This document shows positions 24,601-36,600 of a DNA stretch of 64,000 nucleotides, one piece after another; the stretch's first letter is position 1, and each line of letters begins with the position of its first letter. This DNA comes from Oreocharis arfaki (Eukaryota > Chordata > Aves > Passeriformes > Paramythiidae): positions 62,001 through 126,000 of the forward strand of contig VZRR01011619.1 in assembly GCA_013398015.1 (NCBI GenBank). Direction: 5' to 3'. The position numbers and the translations under genes are program-made. The notes under the pieces are model-generated. The model was given only the letters and a program-made list of their open reading frames with translations. It was not told the DNA's origin and did not search any database.

Positions 24601-26501
24601 CTTGATTTCTGTAAAGTGGACACAAAAAATACTGTATGTCCTTTAGCTAGAAATATTATTTTACAAGGCAAGTCAGCCTCATGGCACAAAATGAGGATAT
24701 ACTTGGGACATGGACATGAAAATCCATTTACCACAGGCCTTGAGCAACTATTCATGAATTAACCAATAAAGTTTTGGAAAAAAATCTAACCAAACAAAAA
24801 TGTGTTGCTCCAACACTTGCACTGAGATTTTCATCAAGGGTTTATCTCCCTTGCAGAATACAATACTCAACAGGGTTTTATCTCTGCTGAGATCAAGAGA
24901 ACAACTTGATTCAGAATGCTCAGCTCCATTGTCTCTCTCACACAGAGTATCCATTAGGTATGTTCTTTGTTCTCCATCCATTCTCACAGTCCCTTTAAGT
25001 ATCCTACCCATTTCTCACAGTCTCTTTTCATCACTGTTTTCATGCATGACCTCAGTTTCACATTGTGCTCCAAAATCCTTAAAGCCCTCTAGGGTAGGTG
25101 CCTTATCACAAGAGGACTAATGAATTGTGTGCAGTTTAAAAATAACAAATACAAAACTTGAATATCTGCAAATATCTACAATGACAAAGCATAAGAACTT
25201 ATCAAAGACAAGTAAATCTAGATATTAAAATGCCCCTTTGTGCCATGACTTTTCTGGCTGTAACCTCATTCTGAGCTGAGAAAACTGAACAATTTTCTGT
25301 CAAGTCTAATAGTGCAAAAACAATCGAATGACAACCAGTCTGACTTCAGTACAATGAAATCCTGCAAACTTTTGTTAGCTGCCGTAGCTTGAAGGCAACA
25401 TACCCACCAGCACAGCAGCAATTGCCATCATTACTTAAATTTGGGTTTCATAGTTAAGAGAGGTCAGTTGTTCTGTAAAAGCATGGGTCAAGAAGGGGAC
25501 AAAGCAACCAAATTCTGCCTTCAGTAATATTGTTATGAACCTTACCTAAATCTATTGCCATCAGTGGGATTTACTGTACATTTAAGATGTACACCTGAAG
25601 TGTAAATTTAGGGTAATCTTTGCAGTAAAACTTGACTTTTGCAAGTTTCACAAAAGCAGAGACACAGCTTCTGCACAAGAAGTCTGTTAAAGACCAAGCT
25701 CCTGAACCATGATTCTACCATAACTATTTTCTAGCAGCATTTTCAACTATAGTGATGAATGACCAGAGTCTGCAATCTCTTTATTTAGCAGACAGGAGTT
25801 GTGTGCAATGGGGGAAGAATCAGATGAGTAGCTCAGCATAAAAGACAATCCATTTTCAAATGCCTCAAAAGAACAAAGAAGTTTAGTTTTTACAGAGTAA
25901 GAGCGAATGATCAATGAAATAAAATTAGCCAATGCCACAATTAAAGTACAAAAGATTAAAAATCCCATGAAGTGTATTGCTCTCAATTTATGCTGAGAAC
26001 TCATGAGCTGAGATGACAGTACAGCTTACTGCAACATAGACTCAGATCCACAAGGCTATTAATGTAGACCTTAGGAATGATTCACTTGATTTCCTGAAGA
26101 GAGTTATAATCTTAAATAGCTTTAATTAAACGTCATATTTTATTCACAAACTGAAATCAAATAATGAAATTATTTCAAGCCTTTACAAAGGCTCAGTACT
26201 GAACAGCCTTTCTATTTAAAACAAATTAAACTATAAAGCTTTGTTTCTGTGCTGCTTGCCTATGACATATGCTTTTAGTCATAAACAGTGTGAAGTAATA
26301 GGATTAAATTCCGTCATGCTTGTAAAGAAGTTGGAAAAATACCATGATGAGCTCAAAGTGCTGATGAAGTTGTACTACTGGTTTAAATCAATGTCTGGTG
26401 TTTTGAACAATGTCAGAGCAAAAACCACAGGCTGGTTGTGCATGTGTGAACAAAACAGTGCGAAAAATCTAATTTACATAAGAGGTATGCACCAGGTTAA
26501 C

Positions 26502-26509
26502 TATAAAAG
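26502..26509 (+). promoter_or_regulatory. TATA-like box, possible LTR or promoter remnant
   Basis: TATAAAAG followed about 30 bases later by a pyrimidine-rich stretch with CCCTCTTTTTCATCTGTCTC. This spacing is what a core promoter would show. The surrounding 26480-26620 segment is richer in G and C than its flanks and lies just left of a CR1 fragment. It may be a decayed LTR, but the ends are not visible, and chance occurrence in AT-rich DNA is possible. Confidence 0.25.
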
Positions 26510-26642
26510 AATGCAGATCAAGCCCCTCTTTTTCATCTGTCTCTCTTGCGCTTTCTTTGTCACACAACCCCTCCTCCGCACCATCCACACAGCAGAAACA
26601 ATGTGGAACCTAAGGACTGGTGATACTGTTTATTCTTTCTCC

Positions 26643-26662
26643 CTCTCTCTCTCTCTCTCTCT
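26643..26662 (+). repeat. (CT)10 microsatellite
   Basis: Ten uninterrupted CT units, likely length-polymorphic. It produces a Ser-Leu repeat in an incidental plus-strand open frame. Confidence 0.97.
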
Positions 26663-27039
26663 TGCTTTGTCTGATCAAAGCACAGCCGTCATATTCTATA
26701 CCATACTCCATACTGAACTTTATTGCAGGAGTGAGGAGATTGTGGATGTGTGTTGTGGCTTGTGAGACAGCATCTCAGTATAATGGTGTATTGCAGCTTG
26801 TTAGCCAGCACCTTTGAGGAATTTATTTTAGGAGCTGAGAACTATTTAAGTGTACTGTACAAAATTGAGGGCTTGTTAGTCACCACTCTTGTGGAAGCAG
26901 ATTTTAAGAATGTAAAGGCTTTTTGGACAATGCTTTTTGAGTTTAAATAGTGGTCTGACTCCTGGAGTTAAGGCATGTCTACAATAAAAGCGTAAGAGCC
27001 CTGACTTGTGGTCTGGTGTCTTCGTTCAGCCTGATGAGA

Positions 27040-27665
27040 ACTTATCAGGATAACGTGTCCCCTGCCACAGGCTGTGACAGCAGCCCCAGCTGACAATGCT
27101 ATGCCTGATGCCCCCTCAAGACACGCTTGGCCCTGCTGACTCATGTTCAACTTGCTGCTCTCCAGCATCTCATTCCCCAGCCTGTTTGTACTTCCAGGGT
27201 TGCCCAGCCCCAGGTGCAGAATCTGGCACTTTCTCTCAATGAACTTCATGTGGTTGTTTATTGCTCAGCTCTCTAATTCGTCAAGGAATCTCAGCAGGGC
27301 CTCCCTGTCTTCAAGGGAGTCAACAGCTTCCTCAGTTTTGTATCATTTGCAAACACGGTTAGTATCCCTTCCAGTCCTGCATCCAAGTCATTCATGAAGA
27401 CGTTGAAGAGCACAGAGCCTAAGGTGGAGTCCTGTGTAACCCCACCAGTGACAGGTCACCAGCCTGATGTCACTGTAACCCTTTGGGCCTGACCTGTGAG
27501 CCAGTTGCTCACACAGCGCATGATGTGTTTATTCAGCTGTGTGCTGGACATTTTTTCCAGAAGCATATATCATGAGAGAAGGTATCAAAAGCTCTGCTGA
27601 AATACAAAAAAATTACATCAACTGGCATTCCATGATCAGCTTGATCTGGAACAGGTGCTAGGTGC
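27040..27665 (-). mobile_element. CR1 LINE reverse-transcriptase fragment
   Basis: On the minus strand the sequence encodes a decayed CR1 ORF2 segment. MKFIERKCQILHLGLGNPGS (about 27190-27249) corresponds to the conserved CR1 block usually written F-NK-KC-VLHLG-GNP. The upstream part corresponds to the reverse-transcriptase region around the FADDTKL motif, now frame-shifted. The 3' end of the element is missing or scrambled before 27040, so this is an interior fragment. It is in the same orientation as PTPRD and carries no intact gene. Confidence 0.8.
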
Positions 27666-30600
27666 CAGTGAAAACTGTTTATGTGGATGTTTTCATTACA
27701 TAAAATCTATACAGTTAAGGAAATAATCAAATTGAAATGGTCTAAGCACAAATCTGTACTTTAAGAACTCACTGAAATGTGAAGCAGCACAAGACCAGTG
27801 AAGGTACTCTAGTAATGCATATTTGTAAAATGGAGGCTTTTTACAAAGACTGAGGAAAATTCGTTACATATCATCCTAACAAAAGAAGGTAAGAAGGAAG
27901 AAGAAACATCAGGAAAATAAAACCTACAGATAGCTGAACTGCGAACAGACCGCTAGGAGGACTAGGAGAGTCTGGTGAAGAGGGAAAGGATAAATGACAT
28001 GGAGTCTCAAAGAGAACTATTGCATTACAGAGAATTATGGAAAGAAGGCAATGCCAAAAAGGGATAGACCAAAGATGCAGAATTGGGCATGACAAAGAAA
28101 GGGATTGTTTACAGGTCAGAAGAGAAGTATTGAAAAGGAAAAGGTGAGAAAAATGAAATGTAGGTAGGCAAACTAAAAACCAAGAGTGCAGAAGATGTGC
28201 AGGTGAGAAGAGAAACTTGGAAGGTGACCAGCAGAAAAATGTGCGAAAAAGGAGGAGCTCTTTAAGGAAAAAGAAAGGAAACATGAGTTTGTTTTGTTTT
28301 CGTCTAAAAGCTAGTATTAAGAAGTACAGAATGAAAACACACAGATCGTTCTGTGCAGGTCCTCAGAGGCATAGGCAAGAGCATTGCACCAGGACACTAT
28401 CCACAATACATGGCAGTATGTGCAGATAGCACTATGGTGCACAACACTACAAAGCAAATATGGAAATCTAATATGACCTCATCATACTGTGATTGCTTAA
28501 CAGCTGTCTGAAGTTGGGTTCAGTAATCTCTTTAATTCCTAAACACCGATTAACACAGAAGTTAACAATCAAAGGAATCTTTTCTTAAACAGAAATAGTA
28601 ATTTATACTTTAAATGATGCACTAAAAGGGATTATGACTGCCTCTACTAATTTGAAATGAGATGATATCTGGCTTGATATTTCCTGCAAAACCCAGTTTC
28701 AATATGAGTGTGCACAGTAAACAGGTACCAAATCTTCATTAGTCAGTCAAGAACAAAGCCACTGGATATTTCCTTGAAGCCTTCCGCAGTGGAAAGTATA
28801 CACATACATATACAAGATTGTTGTGAGCAGATTTCAAGGGTATCAAGAATGGCAGCATTTAAGTTACAACTATTACAGTATCAGCAGACTCATGCACCTA
28901 CAACTTGCCTCAGCATTGTTGTTGAGACAGACACCATGAAGTCTACACTATGAAATCTACTTCACAGGGGCTCTAACACCAAGAAATCTACTTCAATGAC
29001 CTTTCTGTATCCTGCTACTCATCACCGAAATACTTTTGTTGTTTGTAGGGTGAGGGGTCATACAATTACTCTAAGTGTATGTATTGTTAACAGAAGGCAA
29101 CAGAAACGAAATGTGGAAGAGTGCAAACAATTTGCACAGGTCATGACTCTTCAGTAGTTATACTGCTCCAAACAACTCCTAAATCTAACAATGATGGTCT
29201 GCATACTCAAAGCTGATTTACTGGCAAAGGGCCATCAGACAAATAAGAATATTAGCAGCCTCTTGCCTTTCTGCACCATTTGTATTACAATCAGAGCTTT
29301 CTAGTGTTAACAGCATTTTAAAGTAACTGAATTTCCCATTAAAAAAATTACTGAAATACGATAGTTTTTTTTTTCTTTTAATAACAGGCATTATGCAAAT
29401 ACATCCACATACAGAAGACTTTTGGTCATGGACATCTCCTAAAAGAATTGGCAAGACTTTTAAAAATGCAGAATGTTTATCCATTCCCTCCCCACCCCCC
29501 TATTTTTATTTACTTCTTAGAGGTGGAAGATCCCAGATCCCACTGTTTTAACTTGATCTATTTCTCTTTTAATCAGTAGATTCTCCCTTAAAATCATTTA
29601 GATGCATATAATAAACTTCACTACATTCTAACATTCTGTCACTGCACTTCAAAATTCTAAGTGTCCATCTCAGAAACAGTGAAAGACAGCACAATACAAA
29701 CTGATTTCAAGACTTCAATCAGATTTCAAGAACATGGGAACAAAATTTTGCAAAGTAAAATTTTCTTTCAGAAGGAAAACTAAATTACCACATCCAACCT
29801 GAGTATTCCCTCCCAAACGGACATCAAATGGAACAAAATTTTAACAGTGATAAGAAAAGTATTCCTGTGAAATGAGCAGTTATGTTGTGGAACTCCATGC
29901 TGTACGTAATTACAGAAGTCAAGAACTTAGAGGGGATTCAAAAACAGGTTTGAACAGGAGTTCTGAAAGGTACCAAAATAAACACTTTGAAAGTGTTAGT
30001 CTTAGCAACCCTTGTGTTTCAGGGCTAATGCAATTTTTAACAATTTGGTATTATCAACAGTGGGAAAGAAGTAATTTCAAATCTTTGCTAATTACTTCTT
30101 AAGACTTTCTAGTAATCACTTCAAATAGGCTAGAGAGTTGTGCAACTGCACAAAACTGGCCTTGTGTCTTATTCTAAAGTACCAATTATAATATTCCATA
30201 TTTTTGCAACACTGTGAAGTGGCCAAATTTCATCAGTGTAGGATTACAGTTTGGCAGATGCTTAGTCTTCTCTTCATATATATTTGCTCTTAAACAGTAA
30301 GCAACTGTCTAGGGGTAAAATGGAGCTCTTCTCATTAGAAAGGGCATAGTTTTTATTCAACTAATATTACTAATAATACTAGTTTTCTTGTGGCCACCAA
30401 AGAAATGCAGATGAGGCCTATATGTAAAAATCTAACCAAATATTCTCCAAACTGTTGTAACAAAACATAATGTAGTCCAAATTTAGATCCTGATTAAGTT
30501 GTATAGTAACACAGGTAAAGGAGAATGAATTTTAAAGTAATATTCCAGTGATTAAAGTGATTTCCTTGATAACATGAAAAGAAACACAGCTGTCAACTGA

Positions 30601-31899
30601 CTAAAGTGCTGGCCAGACTGTGTATTTTCGTGTCTGAAATATCTACTTAAAACCTGAAAGAGAAGTACTTATTACTAAATGCTAAGACCAATCTATTAAA
30701 CTTAGGAAGGTACAGACACAAAATTTCAGAAAATCATGCAAAATCCTATGAATAAAATTTTTTAAGAGGATAATTATATATTAAATCATTCCTGTTTTCA
30801 GGACTAAGTATCATTTTATAAAAAGGCATTTAATATCTGAAGTATTCACCATATGCTTTTTTCACCATAATCTGAAGACTTGGAAAATACTTTAAATCAT
30901 GCAAATCAAATGGGTCAAAATCCCATCTGTGGTTTTACATCTAACACTAATATTACAAAAGGTTATATTATTTTTCTCTGTTTAGAGTCAATGACTATGA
31001 AAGATTTAGAAATTTTAGCCTCATCACAGTATTTCTTACTTAAAAAAGGGAATCAGACATGACAGTTTAACTATATTTTATCCCTTCTCCTTAAAATACT
31101 CAATCCTTTCCAGGTACAATGTAATTTTTTTTCCCCATTTTTTTACTATCTTTTATTTAAAAACATAGTCCAATGTACTGTGTAATCTCATACTTTCAAT
31201 TATTTTAACTAACATTTTCTGCTTTGCCTCTTCAATTTTCTTCTCATTCTCTGAATATGCTCATTTTTTTATGGGAACCAAATTTCATGGGTCGTTCACA
31301 TAAAGAGGAAAATGTCCAATGGTCTATTACATAAATTAATAAATAAATCTGTTTGCATGTGGTTTTTTTGCTCCCCTTCTCTCCCCCTTTACACAACTCT
31401 TTTCCCAAACAAAATCCCAGGAAAAACTTGAGTCTTCTTTTTGTCAGTTAAGACTTATTTCTGAGTCAAGCATTTTGTTCTGAAGAACTTTACATAACAT
31501 TCAGAAAGGCTGTCCAGTTTCTGTTGCTGACCTACCCAGATCATGTACTTCGACCTCGTCTGGACCAGTGAGACAGAAAAGATATTACTTACATCACATA
31601 TACTGCTAATCAGAATACCTTCTCTTCAGTGTTGAGACAGGTAGTTCTATCAGGTACTAGCAGATTTCTATACAGCTATATTCTTTTACAAGGCAGTAAG
31701 AAAAATTTTAAGGGATGTTGCAAAAAATCTTGTCAGAACTGCTATATGAGCCTTAGAGGTGGAACAAACACAAGCAGATTATCTTATGAAAATTCTTCAA
31801 GGTAATCATTAAAATTTGCTAATACATTTGAGAAGCTCTTATCTGTGTTATCAAAGCCTATGGTAAGCAGCTGCAATAAATGAGGAAAAATCTAAACTT

Positions 31900-32430
31900 C
31901 TGCGGCACTGTACCCCCTCTTACTGATCACTTCCTGCCCTCTCCATGGGGTCTCCCACCTTTCCCTGCCCCTAGTCCTGGCCACTCCTCGAGTTCTCTCT
32001 ATTGGTTCCTGTATCCCAACTCCGCCCATGTACCACCCCTGTGCCCTGAAACCATTTGCCCATGTGCTCTCCCCGCCCCCCTGGCACCCGGGTAAACTGA
32101 GGCTCCAAGCCATGTGTCTCTTTCTCTCTGCCCCTGGGAGCAGCCTGCCAACAGCTCCTCTCCTCTGCCTTTGGGGGCCAGCCCGTGTGCTGGCCCCAGG
32201 CTTTGGGGAGGCAGCATGGAATAAAGACCTTTGCAGTGCCATGAGGAGAGCCTTCTCGCCTCCTTTGCCATCACTGAAGTTGCAGGCTGGCAGCTGGAGC
32301 AGCGGTGCGGGGCGTCCGAGATGGACTGCAGGAGGGCAGAGAATCCCTGCCTTGTCCCAAGAAGCCCCCGCTGCGCTCCCAGGGAAAGCTGCAGCAGCTA
32401 AGCAACACCCAGCACTGCAACAAACTTCAG
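31900..32430 (+). mobile_element. Probable solo LTR, GC-rich island
   Basis: A sharply GC-rich block within AT-rich intron. On the plus strand the order is LTR-like. It opens TGTACCCCCTCTTACTGATC near 31909, then has an inverted CCAAT (ATTGG, about 32010) and a GC box (CTCCGCCC, about 32021). A CACCCGGGTAAACTGAGGC block follows, then a polyadenylation signal AATAAAGACC at about 32220, and a G/C-rich tail ending near AACTTCA. This layout (U3 promoter boxes, polyA signal, U5) resembles avian ERV LTRs I recall, but ends and target duplications are not clear. The long open frames on both strands here (up to 228 codons) come from the composition and match no protein I know. An unprocessed promoter CpG patch or another GC-rich repeat remains possible. 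Confidence 0.5.
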
Positions 32431-33536
32431 TCAGTGGGATTGCCTTTTTCTTCCCCAAGCAGCTAATATTTAAGTGGATTACACGTATAAATCCAGTGTC
32501 TTTAGGTCTGGAGTAGCCAAAGACAAGCAGCTGTTTATAACTATAAATTAAAACACCTTGCAGTTTAACTTGCAGCATGCTATGACTGAAGTAATTATGA
32601 CCTTAAATACAGATCCCTCTATCTTACGCATCATATGCAAGTTCCGTCACAGTTCACTAAAGACAAATCTTATTTTCTTTTAAATTGTGTCACTTAAATA
32701 AATAATTTGTTTGATTACGGCCATCAGTAATACCTGCTGTCAACAACAGAGAATAAACTGAAAATCCGTCTAAAACCCAGGAAGCAGGTTTATAGTAAGG
32801 CAGAATTAGAAAAAATTTTTAAAAATCCTCTGAGTGGAAAACAGTGCATCCCGATGCTTGGTGAAACAGACACAATACCTAGGGCTGACTACCTCTAACA
32901 GTTTGCTTCAGATAGAACTCTAAAGTGCTTAAGATTTTGAAAAGCTTTTAAACAAAGGAAGATATAATGAAAAGCTCTCACAATATCACACTGTCAATCT
33001 TCAGTCAGTGAGATACTCTCAAGAATGTCTGCATGTGGGCATTCCTTTAAAAACTCTAGTTTAACATTTAGATTGGAAATTTAATAAAAAGTTTGAACAG
33101 AGAGTTTTTAAAATTTCCAGAGAACATGAAGTTGAACTGATTTTTTTTTCCCACATTAAGGTTTTGAAAAGTAAAACTCGATGAGCAGATATCTTGATGA
33201 TTTAATTCATCAACAAACCCCTCAATTCATGTATGTTTGTTTACTGCTAGATTTGGTTCACAGTCGTAGTATAAGTAAACAGTAGAATTAATTAACCTTA
33301 GACAACTCACTGCCACATACACAGGGACCTAATGCATTCAGTGTTACACATAAAAGTACATTTTAGTGCAAGTTCATGATACATTACTGACAATATGCAT
33401 CAAAAACAGATTGCCATTACAGGAATTTACTGGAAGTACTTTAATTAACACTTTATACTATTATATAAAGATATTGATTAGTAAAATTATCCTAGACTTT
33501 AGGATTTAATTAATTTAATTTTAAAGGTCTCCTTAC

Positions 33537-33660
33537 CTTCTATTGCTGAGAGTAGAACGCGAGAATGGTCGTATGCAATTACATTCGCATATCTATTCTT
33601 TGGTTTGTTTACTTCCAGGTTAGAGTGTTCCCATGTGAACTGCTGACCGGGATCAATAGA
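33537..33660 (-). CDS. PTPRD: PTPRD exon: start of phosphatase domain D1 (KNRY motif)
   Basis: Internal exon of 124 nt: 41 codons plus one base. The acceptor is TCTTTTGAAG and the donor GAAG|GTAAGG. It starts Ser-Ile-Asp-Pro-Gly-Gln-Gln (residues 1-7). It carries the NKPKNRYANVIAYDHSRV stretch (residues 18-35), which is the conserved phosphotyrosine-recognition loop (KNRY) of class I tyrosine phosphatases, followed by LLSAIE. The final G joins GC of the next exon to give Gly. The segment is strongly conserved across LAR, PTPRS and PTPRD, so it supports the family and the open frame but discriminates paralogues only weakly. The LLSAIEG ending favours PTPRD. Confidence 0.96.
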
Positions 33661-36600
33661 CTTCAAAAGACAAAGAGAAAAAAAGGAAAGGAAATTTTCA
33701 GCTAGGGACCACATAACTGTTTTTTTAAATGATAATTACAAACTAAACTCCCATAGTTTACTCTGGAAATAATTTGCTTTTGAAAGAAAATTATTGCTTC
33801 AGGACACATTGTAACATATTATATCGTATTATATTAACCATTTTGTATTCATGCATCTGAAATTTCCATGCGGAATTTAAACCATAAGCTTCTTAAAATC
33901 CAGGCTTTTCCTTCAGAGAAAGCAACCTATCCATCTTTTTATCTTTTCTCTCATTTTGGCAAGCGAGGGGTTCTAGCTTAACAGAGAATGAATAAATACC
34001 AGAAATCTCAAAAACACTGGAATGAAGAAGAATAAATATTTTTGCCTTTATTAGTAAGTGCACGTGTTGAAAAATTTCACTGTCCTGTTTACTAAATAAA
34101 CTCTAACGGTTCCTGAAGAATTTTCCAGAAGAAATACAACGTCTCTATTACTTCATTTTGATGCCAGGCCAACAGATGATACTAGTGCTGCTCAGGAGAC
34201 TAGCTGCGTTTCATCCATAGACTACATGAAGAAACTTGATTTTTATTTCCTTGAGTCATAAATAAGTAAGCAATTCAGGCATATTTGAAATTTTAACGAT
34301 ATCTTATTCATAAACAAAACTATATGTTTCCAGATTTGCTGTTTATTTTGTGTTTCCTTCATGTTCCAGGCAGGAATTACAGAAGTGTGCCGCACGCTCC
34401 TGCATCCTTCACCACTAGGGAGATTTCAAACTCTAGTACTTTTACCTCTATGGTAGAACTACATACGCAGCAAAGAGAATACAAAGTAGATAACAGATGG
34501 TACCTGTTTATGCTCACTATGGTAGTGGCTGTATGAAAGGTCATCTCATACTGAGAAGTAATGAATAATGACCTATTGTTTTACCTTCCCTTTCTGTTAC
34601 ATTAGAGACCTTAAAATTGTTTCATCAATATGAATACACAACTATGGCTTGAGGTTTATGCCCTCTGTTTAATCCTGGTAAGAACTGGCAGCCCCTATGC
34701 CAGCTAGTGGTAAACTATTAAAAAAGCAATGATGACACAGATGAGCTGAGTTAGGGCAGTTCACCAACACTATGTTCATTTTCCACGAGCAGACCAGCAA
34801 CACAAGTCAGAAGATCCATACTGCCTCTACAGCACCATGCCAACAGCTTTACTGACTCCTCCCAGGGTTACAAGAGCTGCAAGTCCATTTCCACAAATAG
34901 TGGAAATAAAATATGGCCTGTAGTCTATTAGAGTAGGTATTACCTGACAATGCGCATGCACTAAATTAATTAATGCGATTTTACTAGGACTTATACTTCA
35001 GACTAATAATTACTATTTGGCCAATCTGGAAATTGTTTCATTCTCATGCACCTTTACATATTTTATACAATTTATTTATTTAATATTTTGAGAATGACTT
35101 TGCTTCTTTATTGAGAAGAAATTATTTTTTATTGAGAAGATTATTTGTTATTCTGAAAAAAAAATCATTTTGCCTGGCTACCTGATAGAGAAGCATTTGT
35201 CTTTAGGAAAACAAATGCCTGAGGAAAACAAGTACCTTAACCTTTTAACCAATACCCAAGGCTCAATTAACATTTACAACATAAAAGTTATAAAGGCCCG
35301 CATAGCCTAGCTATGGAGAATAGAAGAGTGTGGTGGCTCAGATTCTGGCTCGCTTTTTATCTACAGTAACTGAGATAGAGTGCTTGGCAGCTCCTCCCTC
35401 AAAAGGAAATTAAGTGGGACTTTTTAGAGGAATGAGGAAGAAAATAAATGCTTGGGAGCATGATAAAGGCCATGAAAATTCTACTTGTGCTTTGGATATG
35501 ATTCATTTGAATTGCATCACTATGTGTGTTACAATGTGTGTTCAAAAGGCATTCTTAAATGTAGTTCTGAATTATTCTGATTTTTTACCTTCTACATAAT
35601 TTTTGACACCAAAGTATTTGGGCTCACAATCTTAAAAATTTGTGTGACTGTGATTAACATACCTTAAAACGTCAATAGTATTAGAAGTTTATTAATATTA
35701 AGTTAGTATCTTAACAGACTAATGACTAAGAGATTTGCAAAACTGGTGATGGATTTTTTTGAGCCCTATTGTATTTTGTTTGCCTATAAAGGGACAACAA
35801 ACTATCCTCCAATTAGTATTCTGCCGCTTGCAAAGGTAGACATCACTTTTGCGCTGTGCTTAAGTACGAACATAGTGACCTGATCCAAGCGTAGGGCTTC
35901 ACCCTTCTCCAGCAAAAATATTAATTTTTCTGACTTCAAAGTGAAATTATTATTTATCAATAAAGAAAATGGTAAAATTTTACTCTCTAATTTCACTCTG
36001 TAAAAATTTTATTCCTTTTTCTTACAATTTAGTTTCACCCCAGCAATATTTTACCATGCTCTTAGAAGGATGGCAGGTAGAATTTTGAAGCAGGTATGCA
36101 CCAGGTATGCACTGTTTAATTTAAAAACGTAAGTATTTTTATCTTTACTTCTAAGTGCTATTTATTTCATCAAAGGTGTAGAGAAAGAATTTGGAGAGCA
36201 TTTGGAGAACTGGGAAGAGAAAAGTTATAAACGTATATACTATATTTAAGACATGTAATATAATTCTTTATCAGCAGGCCAGCAATTCACTTACATCATA
36301 TGACTTGAAAAGTAATAAAATTTACATAATGACTTCTCTCAGCACAAATCTCCCCTCTTTTCCTTTTTGAGTTAATGGAGGTGAACAAGAAAACTTATGC
36401 AGGATATTTGCAGGTCAAGTTTTCAGAACTTTGGAAAATAATTTTTATAGATTTATCTCAGAATTCTAGTAATAATTGAGAATAGAAACATAGTACAGAA
36501 GATGTTAACTATATATTAATGCATTATAGTCCAATTAACTTTCAAAATAAAATTGATTATTTGACCAGGAATAATGCACATCTATAATATCTGTGACTAC

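Larger units (their letters stand above)
21687..33536 (-). other. PTPRD: PTPRD intron, 11.9 kb
   Basis: Contains a CT microsatellite (26643-26662), a CR1 fragment in the gene's orientation (27040-27665) and a GC-rich LTR-like element (about 31900-32430). A TATA-like box at 26502-26509 lies within a 525-nt plus-strand open frame. The stretches 21700-26200 and 27700-31850 show nothing I can classify. Confidence 0.92.

Noticed and set aside
27871..28284. 137-codon minus-strand open frame rich in Phe, Leu and Ser
   Set aside because: It derives from a GA-rich plus strand read in reverse as Leu/Phe/Ser codons. It resembles membrane segments only by composition.
31892..32578. 228-codon minus-strand open frame, the longest in the window
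   Set aside because: It lies over the GC-rich LTR-like block, where stops are rare by composition. The peptide is low-complexity Pro/Gly/Ala/Arg with no recognisable domain, and it does not fit the PTPRD exon chain.
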